From NCBI RefSeq assembly GCF_008704935.1, contig NZ_CP023692.1, positions 7,293,501-7,357,500 of the forward strand: a stretch of DNA of 64,000 nt, read 5' to 3'. How positions within the stretch are numbered: the stretch's first letter is position 1; every line of letters starts with the position of its first letter. The notes under the pieces are model-generated. The model saw nothing but the letters and a program-made list of their open reading frames with translations, ran no database searches and had not been told where the DNA came from. Below are positions 32,717 through 42,003 of the stretch, in pieces. Made by a program: the position numbers and the translations under genes. The stretch is from Streptomyces vinaceus. GTDB taxonomy: Bacteria; Actinomycetota; Actinomycetes; Streptomycetales; Streptomycetaceae.

Positions 32717-32888
32717 CCGAGCCCGCACCGGCGGCGGAGGACGGGGAACCCGACCCCTCCGGCACCCCGTCCTCCGCGCTCCCCCGCACCCGCGTCCGGC
32801 TGCGCCCCCTTCCCGCGTCGCCGGCCCGCCTGATCGCCCGCCGCCGTCCGGAACCCGGGCCCTTGAAGAGAAAGGCAACCGCAGCACC

Positions 32889-33359
32889 ATGTACGACCAG
32901 CCTCGACCGAACCCGGCCCGGCCCGCCATGACGTTCGACCGGATGCTGGAACGCGTGCGGTACGAGGGCGCCTACCCCACCCGCGAACGTGCGGAGGAAG
33001 CGGTCCGCACCGTCCTGGCCGCCCTCGGCCGGCAGATCACCGCGGACGAACGCGTCGACCTGGCACAGGCCCTGCCCGTCGAAGCCGCCCTCACCCTGAC
33101 CGCCCAGATCCCCGACACCGAGCAACTCACCGGCTGGGGCTTCGTCAAAGACCTGGCCACCCGCAGGGGCATCACGCCCGCCATCGCCCGGTGGGACACC
33201 GGCACGGTACTCGCCGTCGTCGCCCGCCTCGCCGGCCCGGACCTGCTCGCCCGCATCCTTCGCCGGCTCCCCGGCGGCTACGCCCTCCTCTTCGGCCAGG
33301 CAGAACTACGACAGCCCCAGCCTGTACGCGGTGGTCACGCCGCCCCCGTGCACGTCTAA
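32889..33359 (+). CDS. DUF2267 protein
   Basis: 156 aa. FDRMLERVRYEGAYPTRERAEEAVRTVLAALGRQITADERVDLAQALP is the DUF2267 core, an all-helical family often next to small heat-shock, CBS and universal-stress genes. It follows hsp18 by about 170 bp in the same direction. ATG 32889 was chosen; the ribosome binding site is weak. The 3' end overlaps the convergent kinase gene by 4 bp. The molecular role is unknown. Confidence 0.87.
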   Translation: MYDQPRPNPARPAMTFDRMLERVRYEGAYPTRERAEEAVRTVLAALGRQITADERVDLAQALPVEAALTLTAQIPDTEQLTGWGFVKDLATRRGITPAIARWDTGTVLAVVARLAGPDLLARILRRLPGGYALLFGQAELRQPQPVRGGHAAPVHV

Positions 33360-34915
33360 CAGGCGGGCGACGAGCCCTTCTGGCCCTTGAGGTCACGGTT
33401 GTACAGCCATCCGGTGGCGTTCGTGCCGTCCACCCGCACGAACGTCCACTGGTTGCCGTACGAGTTGACGATGTAGCACTGGTACCAGAGCTTGGTGCCG
33501 TCCTTCACCAGACCGCCCTGCGAGCAATGTTGGTACGGCGCGGCCAGCAAGTGGTGGTCGCCGGAGATGTAGCCGTAGGTGCCCGCAGCCGGGTCCCTGT
33601 GGGTCCAGCCGGCGCAGCCCGTCGGTACGGGGTGGCTCGGGGCGGCCGTGGCGCCCTTCGCGATGGGTGCGGAGCCGGAGGGGGACGCCACCGCTCGCGC
33701 TCGGTCGTCGCCGCCGCCCGAGGCCACGGCGTACGTGACGCCGCCGGCGAGTACGGCGAGTACGGCGACGACCGCGAGGGTCAGCGCGGTACGGCTGCGA
33801 CGCCGCGCCCGGTCCACATCCGCCGGGCCGGTCCGGTTCACGGTGACGTGATGACCGGGCAGGGGGCCCTGCGCGAGGCCGTGCGACGGGAATCCGGACT
33901 GCGGAGTGGGGGCGTAGGGCTGCGGAAACGACACGGCGCCCGCGTCGAACGCGGCCCGAGGCGGGGGCCCGAAGCCGGGAGCGGGCCCGGACCCGGGCTG
34001 CTCGGTGACGGGCGGGGGAGCCGTTACCGGCACCGCCGCGGGGACAGCGCCGCCGGCCGCCACCTCCTCCAGCATCGCGCGGGCCCGGTCGGCGGTGGGC
34101 CGGTGCTCCGGATCCTTCGCCATGAGCGCCCGCAGCACCGGGGTGAGCGGCCCGGCGCGCCGGGGCTCGGGCAGTGGCTCGCCCACGATCGCAGCCATCG
34201 TGGACCACACCGAGGTACGGCGGAACGGCGAGACGCCCTCCACCGCCGCGTACAGGGTCATCCCGAGCGACCATATGTCGGAGGGCGGTCCGGGCTCCCT
34301 GCCCTGTGCGCGCTCCGGCGGCAAGTAGTCGAGCGAGCCGACCAGCTGACCGCTGCGGGTGAGCTTCGCCATCGCCTCGTCGTCGGAGGTCTCGATGGCG
34401 GCGATGCCGAAGTCCGTGAGCACGACCCGGCCGTCGCGCTCCAGCAGCACGTTGCCCGGCTTCACGTCCCGGTGGAGAACGCCCGCGCGGTGGGCGGCGT
34501 CGAGGGCGTCCGTCAGCTTGGCGCCGATCGCGGCGGCCTCGTGCGGGTCGAGCACGCCACGCTGCGTCAGCACTTCGTCGAGCGAGGGCCCGTCGACGAG
34601 TTCCATGACGATGACGGGCAGACCCTGCTCATGCGTGACGTCGTGCACGGTGACCACGCCGGTGTGCCGGATTCGGGCAGCGGCCTGCGCCTCACGCCTC
34701 ATCCGGGAGCGCAGAGCGGCCAGTTCGAGGTCACTGGAGTCGGTGTACGCCCGCAGGACCTTGACGGCGACCTCGCGGGCGAGCAGCTCGTCGACGGCCC
34801 GCGCGACCACGCCCATGCCTCCGCGGCCCACGACCGAGATCACACGGTAGCGTCCCCCGAGCACCTTTCCGATGAGGTCACCGTCACGCGCTTCCCCCGC
34901 TTCCCCCGCTGGCAC
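33356..34915 (-). CDS. Membrane-anchored Ser/Thr protein kinase (PknB-like)
   Basis: 519 aa. Kinase domain: GRGGMGVVARAVDELLAREVAVKVL (P-loop and Lys), HRDVKPGNVLL, DFGIA and YLPPERAQG; then a Pro-rich juxtamembrane linker, one transmembrane helix (LTLAVVAVLAVLAGGVTYAVA) and about 100 extracellular residues with four Cys and an SH3-like SYGNQWTFVRVDG...GWLYNRDL module in place of PASTA repeats. It could sense cell-wall or small-molecule signals outside the cell. I chose GTG 34915, preceded by GGAG, over more upstream starts. It is divergent from the decarboxylase gene. Confidence 0.88.
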   Translation of the reverse strand: MPAGEAGEARDGDLIGKVLGGRYRVISVVGRGGMGVVARAVDELLAREVAVKVLRAYTDSSDLELAALRSRMRREAQAAARIRHTGVVTVHDVTHEQGLPVIVMELVDGPSLDEVLTQRGVLDPHEAAAIGAKLTDALDAAHRAGVLHRDVKPGNVLLERDGRVVLTDFGIAAIETSDDEAMAKLTRSGQLVGSLDYLPPERAQGREPGPPSDIWSLGMTLYAAVEGVSPFRRTSVWSTMAAIVGEPLPEPRRAGPLTPVLRALMAKDPEHRPTADRARAMLEEVAAGGAVPAAVPVTAPPPVTEQPGSGPAPGFGPPPRAAFDAGAVSFPQPYAPTPQSGFPSHGLAQGPLPGHHVTVNRTGPADVDRARRRSRTALTLAVVAVLAVLAGGVTYAVASGGGDDRARAVASPSGSAPIAKGATAAPSHPVPTGCAGWTHRDPAAGTYGYISGDHHLLAAPYQHCSQGGLVKDGTKLWYQCYIVNSYGNQWTFVRVDGTNATGWLYNRDLKGQKGSSPAC

Positions 34916-35122
34916 CGCGTACTCCGTTCCACGACCGGTCGGCCGCCCCGACTCCCGGACGAGCACCAGCGTAGGCGCATGATCCGCGGCCGGGCACGCC
35001 TCTGCCGCCGGCGGACGGCGCCGGGTTCCCGAACGGGTGATGCGGCCGTATTCCGTCCCGATCCGTGGCGGGTGCATTCGACACTTGACGCATCAGCTGG
35101 GAACGCGCAGGTGGGGAGCATC

Positions 35123-37468
35123 ATGTCGAACGGTAGTGTTCTTTTGGCCTTGCGTGAGGACCCCATGGGCGGGGGAGTCAGCAGCGAGCAGCTGCGCCGG
35201 ATCGGCAAAGAGCTGGAGAACCGCGGGCTGCACGTGCGGTGGGCGCGGACGGTCGAGGGAGCCCGCGCCGCCCTGCGTACGGAGGCGGGCCTGACCGCCG
35301 CCGTCATCGCCTGGGACCTGCCGTCGGAGACGGGAGGCGACGCGGGCGGCGGGGGAGGGACGGTCCTGCAGCAGATCACCAGCCGGTTCACCGCCCTGCC
35401 CGTCTTCGTCGTCATGAGCGAGGAATCCGACCACGGCCTCGAACGGCTGCCCCTGTGGGTGGCCGAGACCGCGGTCGGCTACATCTGGCCGCTGGAGGAC
35501 ACACCGTCCTTCATCGCAGGTCGCGTCTTCAACGCGGCCCGCGCCTACGGGGCTTCCGTCCTGCCCCCGTTCTTCAGAGCGCTGCGCCAGTTCGACGACG
35601 CCCACGAGTACTCATGGCACACCCCCGCACACTCGGGAGGGGTGGCGTTCTTGAAGTCGCCCGTCGGCCGCGCGTTCTTCGACTACTACGGCGAGCGGCT
35701 CTTCCGGACCGACCTGTCGATCTCGGTGGAGGAGCTGGGTTCCCTCTTCGAGCACAGCGGGCCCATCGGGGACGCCGAGCGCAACGCCGCCCGCGTCTTC
35801 GGCGCCGACCGGACGTACTTCGTGCTGCACGGCGACTCCACCGCCGACCGTATGGTCGGCCACTACTGCGTCACGGCCGACGAGATCGCGTTGGTGGACC
35901 GGAACTGCCACAAGTCGGTGCTGCACGGGCTGGTGATCTCGGGTGCGCGCCCCGTCTACCTCATTCCGACGCGCAACGGATACGGGCTCGCCGGCCCCCT
36001 GCCCGCCCGTGAGACCTCGTCCGGCGCGGTGGCGGCCAGGATCGCCGCGCACCCGCTGACCGCGGGTGCCGTCTCCCCCGACGCCCAGTACGCGGTGATC
36101 ACCAACTCGACCTACGACGGGCTCTGCTATGACACCGTCCGCACCGCACGGGCTCTGGCACCCAGTGCGCCCCGTCTCCACTTCGACGAGGCCTGGTTCG
36201 CCTACGCCCGTTTCCACCCCCTCTACGCGGGCCGTTACGGCATGGCCGTCGGCCCGGACACGTTCGCGAGCGACGAACGCCCCACCGTCTTCGCCACCCA
36301 GTCCACGCACAAGCTGCTGGCCGCCTTGTCACAGAGCGCCATGGTGCACGTGAAGTCCTCGCCCCGGGCGCCGGTCGAGCACCACCGGTTCAACGAGGCG
36401 TTCATGATGCACGGCACCACCTCGGCCCTGTACCCGGTCATCGCCTCGCTGGACGTGGCCGCGGCGATGATGGACGGTCCACAGGGGGAGTGGCTGGTCA
36501 ACGAGGCGGTCACAGAAGCGATCCGCTTCCGGCAGGCCGTCGTACGGACCGGGCGCCGCATCGCGGACGCGGGTGACCGGCTGCCCTGGTTCTTCGGAGT
36601 CTGGCAGCCCGACACCGTCATCGACGCGGTCCACGGGACCGCCGTTCCCTTCGCCGACGCTCCGCCCGCACTGCTGGCCGGCGATCCGCGCTGCTGGGAG
36701 CTCGAACCGGACGCGGACTGGCACGGCTTCCCCGGCCTGGTGAAGGGGCAGTGCATGCTGGACCCCATCAAGGTGACGCTGACCTGCCCGGGCGTCAACG
36801 CGCGCGGGGAGGCGGACTCGTGGGGGATTCCGGCCCGGATCCTCACGGCATACCTCGCCCACCGCGGCATCGTGGTGGAGAAGACCGACACCTACACGAC
36901 CCTCGTCCTGTTCTCCATGGGCATCACCAAGGGGAAGTGGGGAACCCTGATGGACGCCCTGATGGACTTCAAAGCCCTCCACGACGCCGACACCCCCCTG
37001 CGACAGGTGCTGCCCCACCTGGTCGAACGCCATCCGCAGCGCTACAGCGGCATGACCTTGCGCGGACTGTGCCAGGAGATGCACGAGCACCTCACCCGGG
37101 CCGAACTGATCGATGCGCTGGACACCGCCTTCCGGGACCTTCCCGAACCGGTCGTCCCGCCGCGGAGCTGCTACCAGCAGCTCATCCGCGGTGGTACCGA
37201 ACGTCTTCCCCTCGCCCGGGCGGCAGGGAGGGTGGCGGCCGCCATGGTCACCGTGACCCCGCCCGGGATCCCCGTCCTGATGCCCGGAGAAGCACTCGGA
37301 GCCCCCGACGGCCCGGTCCTGCGCTACCTCGGAGCACTGGAGGCGTTCGACCGGGCCTTCCCCGGGTTCCACAGCGAGGCGCACGGCGTCACCATCGACC
37401 CCCACACCGGCGACTACCTCATCGAATGCGTGCGGCCCGACCGCGTCCCCGGCACAGCCGGGGGGTGA
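35123..37468 (+). CDS. Orn/Lys/Arg decarboxylase (PLP, large inducible type)
   Basis: 781 aa. It has the three-part layout of enterobacterial LdcI/AdiA/SpeF: an N-terminal receiver-like wing (about 1-135), a PLP domain (HTPAHSGGVAF; DRNCHKSVLHG; HFDEAWFAYARFHPLY; the Schiff-base Lys in STHKLLAALSQ) and a C-terminal domain (SYEV-type MGITKGKWGTLMDAL; TPPGIPVLMPGE). The reaction removes CO2 from a basic amino acid and uses up a proton. Which amino acid cannot be told by eye. ATG 35123 was chosen, with GTGGGGAG upstream. It is divergent from a Ser/Thr kinase. Confidence 0.9.
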   Translation: MSNGSVLLALREDPMGGGVSSEQLRRIGKELENRGLHVRWARTVEGARAALRTEAGLTAAVIAWDLPSETGGDAGGGGGTVLQQITSRFTALPVFVVMSEESDHGLERLPLWVAETAVGYIWPLEDTPSFIAGRVFNAARAYGASVLPPFFRALRQFDDAHEYSWHTPAHSGGVAFLKSPVGRAFFDYYGERLFRTDLSISVEELGSLFEHSGPIGDAERNAARVFGADRTYFVLHGDSTADRMVGHYCVTADEIALVDRNCHKSVLHGLVISGARPVYLIPTRNGYGLAGPLPARETSSGAVAARIAAHPLTAGAVSPDAQYAVITNSTYDGLCYDTVRTARALAPSAPRLHFDEAWFAYARFHPLYAGRYGMAVGPDTFASDERPTVFATQSTHKLLAALSQSAMVHVKSSPRAPVEHHRFNEAFMMHGTTSALYPVIASLDVAAAMMDGPQGEWLVNEAVTEAIRFRQAVVRTGRRIADAGDRLPWFFGVWQPDTVIDAVHGTAVPFADAPPALLAGDPRCWELEPDADWHGFPGLVKGQCMLDPIKVTLTCPGVNARGEADSWGIPARILTAYLAHRGIVVEKTDTYTTLVLFSMGITKGKWGTLMDALMDFKALHDADTPLRQVLPHLVERHPQRYSGMTLRGLCQEMHEHLTRAELIDALDTAFRDLPEPVVPPRSCYQQLIRGGTERLPLARAAGRVAAAMVTVTPPGIPVLMPGEALGAPDGPVLRYLGALEAFDRAFPGFHSEAHGVTIDPHTGDYLIECVRPDRVPGTAGG

Positions 37469-37523
37469 CCACGGTCGCTTCTCCTGCACCCGGGCCCTCC
37501 CCGGGACCGGGTGCCGCTTCGTG

Positions 37524-37775
37524 TCATTCGCCGCCGCGGGCCCGGTCCTCCGGGGTCGAGGTGAAGGCGATGCATTCCACATCGATGCTGTCGGCGAGCT
37601 CATCGAGGACTCCCGCCAGACCGTCCACGGTCTGGCGGTCGACTGCCGGATCGGCGTCGTCCCCGGCGTTCATCCAGTCGACGGCGATGGCACGCAGGAG
37701 CGCCGTGACCCGGTCGGCGGGAATCAGCGGTACGCCGTCCTCTCCCGGGATGAGCGGAATCGTGACGTGGATCAT
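37524..37775 (-). CDS. Small conserved-type protein (DUF6213-like)
   Basis: 83 aa starting MIHVTIPLIPGEDGVPLIPADRVTALLRAIAVDWM and with an acidic second half (DELADSIDVECIAFTS). I recall Streptomyces small proteins with this N-terminus annotated DUF6213; the assignment is from memory. Soluble, alpha/beta-like, no catalytic motif. It is convergent with the decarboxylase and divergent from the CBS gene, about 210 bp away. Confidence 0.65.
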   Translation of the reverse strand: MIHVTIPLIPGEDGVPLIPADRVTALLRAIAVDWMNAGDDADPAVDRQTVDGLAGVLDELADSIDVECIAFTSTPEDRARGGE

Positions 37776-37984
37776 GAGACCGCCTCCGGCGGGAGTGTGT
37801 GGGCGGGTGATGACGCCGGGACTGCGGGTAACGGCGAAGGCATCCGCGAGGGGGCGCCGACAAGCGCGTACCCGGCGTGCGCGCGGCCAACCCCCGAGGT
37901 GTGCACGTCGAAGCCCGTGCTTACCCCCGGCGGGGGTGGGTAGGCGCTGTAGCGCAAGGCCCCCTTCCAGCATCGGGAGGATGG

Positions 37985-38419
37985 ATGACCCGACGAGTGC
38001 ACCGAGTGCACGAGGTGATGACGGGAAACCCGGTAACGGTCGAGCAGCTGACGACGCTGGCGGAGGCCGCACGGGTGATGCGGGACGCCGGTATCGGAGA
38101 CGTCCTGGTCGTTGACCGGGGCCGGCTTCGCGGCATCCTCACGGACAGGGACATCGTGGTCCGGGCGTTGGCCGAGGACCGCGACCCGGCCGAAACGACC
38201 GTGCGGGCCATCTGCAGCACCGATCCGCTCACGGTCAAGCCCGACGACCGCGTGGATCACGCCGTCGATCTCATGCGACGGCACGCGCTCCGGCGCCTGC
38301 CGGTGCAGGCCGACGACGGTGAACTCGTCGGCATCGTCACCCTCGGTGACCTGGAGGTCGAGCGCGATCCGGGCTCGCCGCTCTCCGCCATCGCCGCGGC
38401 CGAAGCGATGCCCCGCTGA
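37985..38419 (+). CDS. CBS-domain pair protein
   Basis: 144 aa consisting of two CBS domains: VHEVMTGNPVTVEQLTTLAEAARVMRDAGIGDVLVVDRGRLRGILTDRDIVVRAL and CSTDPLTVKPDDRVDHAVDLMRRHALRRLPVQADDGELVGIVTLGDL. Pairs like this bind adenine nucleotides as energy or stress sensors. ATG 37985 has a strong GGGAGG. Its neighbourhood with Hsp18, DUF2267 and phosphatases suits a general stress role. Confidence 0.92.
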   Translation: MTRRVHRVHEVMTGNPVTVEQLTTLAEAARVMRDAGIGDVLVVDRGRLRGILTDRDIVVRALAEDRDPAETTVRAICSTDPLTVKPDDRVDHAVDLMRRHALRRLPVQADDGELVGIVTLGDLEVERDPGSPLSAIAAAEAMPR

Positions 38420-38464
38420 AGCGCCCGCTGAAGCGGACGTACCGGTGATCCGTGGTCGGACGGG

Positions 38465-39505
38465 TCAGACCATGACCAGCAGGCGCGTGTTCGGAACCAG
38501 CTTCCGATTCACGCTGGTGCTCTGCACGAAGATGGTGAAGTCGTCGTTGTGGTCCGGCTTGACCCGGACTTCCGTATTCGGCAGGCCGAGCAGGGCCCGG
38601 GCCTCCGGTCCCGTGTACACCTGGTCCGTCTTCTTCTCCAGTACCGCGATCTGCTTCCGCGCCTGAATCTTTTCCGACTTGCTCAGCTCGTAGAACGCAC
38701 AACCGGTCCGGTAATCCTGTCCGCATTCGATGACCCATTCCCGGATCGCAGCATCGCGAGCCACGGGAACCAGCTCGTACTGCGACGGATCGACCGGAGT
38801 GAGGCCCGCAGCGGCAATGGTCTCCTTGTTGACCACCTCGGCACCCGTGGAGAACACCGCCTTCGATCCCCGGATGCCCTTGCTACGGCCCACCATGAAG
38901 GTTTCGGTGGCCTTCAGGATCACCTTGCCGGCTTCTTCCAGGCCCTTTGTGCTCGTGGCGTCCCAAATGGCGATGTTGTCCTTCGGGAAACCGCACTGCA
39001 TGGCCTCGCGCTTGCCCATCTGGTCCGGTACGAGGACGGCCAGGGTCCAGTTGTCCTGCTGCGTTTCGATCATGGTGGCCACGGCCTGCACCAGGTCACG
39101 AGCGCTGCGGGAAGGGGCGTCCGGGCAGCGGTGACTCGCGTTCTCCTGGCCGTCGGTCAGTACGAAAGTGAGGAAGCTGTGGTCCCCGTAGAGCTGGGCC
39201 GTCTGTGCCAGCTCCCGCTGCGACTTCAGCGTGGCAGCCAGCAGGGCCGTCATTCCCCCGGCCCGGTACAGCTGCTTCAGGGAGGGCATGCGCAGCACGT
39301 CCTTGTCGTAGACGACGCACTCCACCTTGTCCGCGAAGACGTACACCGTGACACGGGTTTCCTGGTCCAGTTCCTGTGACCGGCGGGCCAGATAGGCGAT
39401 CTGCTGATCGGCGACTTCGACCACCTTGCCACTCAGGTGCGACATGGACGAGCTGGCGTCCAGCACGAGAGCGACGTGATTGATGTAGTTCTGCTTTCCG
39501 GACAT
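38465..39505 (-). CDS. von Willebrand factor A domain protein
   Basis: 346 aa. The vWA domain carries a MIDAS-type start LVLDASSSMSHLS (D-x-S-x-S) and a later FVLTDGQENASH; the C-terminal third (QYELVPVARDAAIREWVIECGQDYRTGCAFYELSKSEKIQARKQIAVLEKKTDQVYTGPEARALLGLP) is a separate helical domain I do not recognise. No signal peptide, so cytoplasmic. ATG 39505 has GGGGGAA upstream. A small palindrome TTGATACTTCAA (39529-39540) lies just before the start. It follows a large PP2C phosphatase gene on the same strand after about 140 bp. Confidence 0.82.
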   Translation of the reverse strand: MSGKQNYINHVALVLDASSSMSHLSGKVVEVADQQIAYLARRSQELDQETRVTVYVFADKVECVVYDKDVLRMPSLKQLYRAGGMTALLAATLKSQRELAQTAQLYGDHSFLTFVLTDGQENASHRCPDAPSRSARDLVQAVATMIETQQDNWTLAVLVPDQMGKREAMQCGFPKDNIAIWDATSTKGLEEAGKVILKATETFMVGRSKGIRGSKAVFSTGAEVVNKETIAAAGLTPVDPSQYELVPVARDAAIREWVIECGQDYRTGCAFYELSKSEKIQARKQIAVLEKKTDQVYTGPEARALLGLPNTEVRVKPDHNDDFTIFVQSTSVNRKLVPNTRLLVMV

Positions 39506-39647
39506 GGCGGTTCCCCCTGTTTCCCGACTTGATACTTCAATCCTCCCATCCACCACTGACAATCGATCTTGGAGAACGGGCTCCGTGGGTCCGCTCCGGA
39601 CTGCTGGAGCGTGCGCCCGCGCGGCACCGGAACGACCCCGGACCCGG

Positions 39648-41855
39648 TCACATGGGCTGCTCCTCCTGGGCGAAGCGCAGCAGGAGCAGGGCGATGTCGT
39701 CGGTACGGGGAGCTCCGCCGCGGCCCCGGCTGATGAGGTCGTCCGCCAGCCTGCCCACCGGGTGGTGTTCGGCGGTTGCGGTGATGCGGGCCGCGACGGC
39801 CTCGATGCCGTCCTCAAGGTCCTCGCCGCGGACCTCCACCAGCCCGTCGGTGAACAACGTGAGCAGGCTGCCCGGCTCGAACGGGACCTCGACGGACGTG
39901 TACGAGGCGTCCGGGTCGATGCCGAGGAGCAGCCCGGGCGGCAGGTGGAGCATCTTCGCCGGGCCACCGGCGTGGCGCAGCAGCGGAGGCGGGTGGCCGG
40001 CCGTGGCCAGGTGGGCGGTGCGGGTCGCGAGGTCGATGTGGGCGTACACGCAGCTGGTGAAGAGTCCGGGGTCGAGGTCGGTCAGGAGCCGGTTGGTACG
40101 GGCGAGGACCTCCGCCGGGCGCTCGCCCGCGGAGGCGTGGACGGCCGTGCGGACCTGCCCCATGAGGGCGGCCGCGTTCACGTTGTGCCCCTGGACGTCG
40201 CCGACGGCCGCCGCGACGGTGGTGTCGTCGATCCGGATGAGGTCGTAGAAGTCGCCGCCGATGTCGAAGCCGTGCGCCGCCGGCAGGTATCGGGCGGCGA
40301 CTTCGAGGTGCGGGACGTCCGGCAGCGCGCGTGGCAGCACGCCGGTCTGCAGGCTGTGGGCGAGCTGGTGGGTGGTGTCGTAGAGGCGGGCGCGGTCCAG
40401 GGCCTGGGCGATGAGTCCGGCGAGGGAGGTCAGGATCGCCCGTTCGCCGGGCACGAACGGGTGGGGGCGCGCGTAGGCCAGGATGAGGGTACCGATGGGC
40501 CGGCCGGAAGCGATGAGGGGCAGGAAGGCCCACGCCGCCATGCCGTCCCCGATCACGACGGCCGGGAAGGCGGCCGCGAGCTCGCCCGTGTCCGCGAAGA
40601 ACAGCGGATCGCCCGTGCGCAGTCCATGGGTGCTGGCCGTGTGGATGCCGAGCGGGATGCCGTCGTAGCGGGCCATCAGCTCGGCCGTGTAGCCGCGGAA
40701 GCCGACGATGCGCAGGCGTTGTTCCTCGGCCACCAGTAGGGCCAGGGCCTGGGCGCCGAGCGCGGGGACGAGCAGGTCGGCCGCCTGGTCGACGACGTCG
40801 CGGGCGTGGACGGCCTCCGTGAGGGCGGCCGCCAGGTGCATGAGCTGGTAGAGGGCGGTGGCCCGGCTGGGTGCGGGTTCCGCGGGGGCGGCGGTCCGTG
40901 GGGCGGGTGGCGGTACGGGCTCGTCGGCTGCGGCCGGGGTGATGCGGACGCTGATCCCGGTGTCGTCCGGGTAGAGGTCGAAGCGCAGGTTGCGGCCGAT
41001 CGGGGGCGCGGCGGTGAAGCTGCGCGGCAGCCGGCTGATCGCCGCGGCCCGGTAGTGGTCCTCGATGACGGGTGTGTCCATCCAGGGAAGCGCTTCCCAG
41101 GGCAGGGCTCCGATGAGGCGGGAGACGGGTGCGCGCAGGAGCTCGGCCGCCTCCGTGGTGATGAAGGTGATCGTGCCGTTCAGATCGAGTGAGCAGTTGC
41201 CTCCGGGCAGGCGCCGGATGAAGGCCATGGCGGCGGCCGCTTCGGCCGGCCCGGGCGTGGGAGGGGGAGGCGGTCGCAGCATGACCGGCTGCGCCGGCGG
41301 ACGGACGGGGTGTCCGGCGGCGGCGGCCTGGCGCAGGTGGTTCGCGAGACGGCGACAAGCCGCGTCCACGGCGTCGCGTTCCCGCTCGGTCAGGTGGGGC
41401 GGGTGGGAGCCGGGCCACAGGAGGACGAGACCGGCCCCGGTGGGCTCCGCCGGCTCGGGCACCGGGTCGGGGACGAGCGGGGCCGCGGCGAGGGCGAAGT
41501 CGTACGGGAGGACGAGGCCGAGGCGCGGGTAGCGCCGGGCCGTCTCCTCCTGGCCGCCGAGCCAGACGAACCGCCCGTCGCGGACCGCGTCGGCCACCGG
41601 GATGGGATCGTCCACCACGACCCGGGACCAGGGCAGCGCGAACTCACGGGCCAGCCCGAAGGTCATCGCCAGATGCAGGACGCGGCGGGTGGGGTCGGGC
41701 AGGTAGATCATGCCGATGGACGCCCCCGCGGCCGCGCAGGCCCGGATCAGTGCCTCGCCGAGCGCCCGCTGTCCGGCCCCGTCGGCGCCCTCGGCGGGTC
41801 CTGCGGGCTCGGGCGGCTCGGCCGCCCCCTGGTCACGCCCTGGAAGGTTTCGCAC
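39648..41855 (-). CDS. Multidomain SpoIIE-type PP2C phosphatase (GAF-PAS-GAF-PP2C)
   Basis: 735 aa. It contains an N-terminal GAF-like domain (about 25-180), a PAS-like segment (FIRRLPGGNCSLDLNGTITFITTEAAELLRAP), a second GAF (HARDVVDQAADLLVPALGAQALALLVAEE, about 350-500) and a complete PP2C domain (GGDFYDL, GDVQGHNVNAAALMG, FTDGLVE, RTDDIALLLL). A signal-responsive phosphatase of anti-anti-sigma factors, the third PP2C-type protein in 15 kb. Start GTG 41855 is a choice among several in-frame GTGs (GGGGGGAC upstream). Confidence 0.9.
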   Translation of the reverse strand: MRNLPGRDQGAAEPPEPAGPAEGADGAGQRALGEALIRACAAAGASIGMIYLPDPTRRVLHLAMTFGLAREFALPWSRVVVDDPIPVADAVRDGRFVWLGGQEETARRYPRLGLVLPYDFALAAAPLVPDPVPEPAEPTGAGLVLLWPGSHPPHLTERERDAVDAACRRLANHLRQAAAAGHPVRPPAQPVMLRPPPPPTPGPAEAAAAMAFIRRLPGGNCSLDLNGTITFITTEAAELLRAPVSRLIGALPWEALPWMDTPVIEDHYRAAAISRLPRSFTAAPPIGRNLRFDLYPDDTGISVRITPAAADEPVPPPAPRTAAPAEPAPSRATALYQLMHLAAALTEAVHARDVVDQAADLLVPALGAQALALLVAEEQRLRIVGFRGYTAELMARYDGIPLGIHTASTHGLRTGDPLFFADTGELAAAFPAVVIGDGMAAWAFLPLIASGRPIGTLILAYARPHPFVPGERAILTSLAGLIAQALDRARLYDTTHQLAHSLQTGVLPRALPDVPHLEVAARYLPAAHGFDIGGDFYDLIRIDDTTVAAAVGDVQGHNVNAAALMGQVRTAVHASAGERPAEVLARTNRLLTDLDPGLFTSCVYAHIDLATRTAHLATAGHPPPLLRHAGGPAKMLHLPPGLLLGIDPDASYTSVEVPFEPGSLLTLFTDGLVEVRGEDLEDGIEAVAARITATAEHHPVGRLADDLISRGRGGAPRTDDIALLLLRFAQEEQPM

Positions 41856-42003
41856 CCGTCCATCGTCCCCCCACACCCCGTCCGCGCGTTGGTACCGGGC
41901 CCGCCCCGGCGAGCCCGGGCCCGGAGCCTCCGCACGGGTGCACGGACGGCTACCGGGTGTCACGCGCAGGCGGCCGCACAGCGCCTCCGGGGAACGACAG
42001 GGC

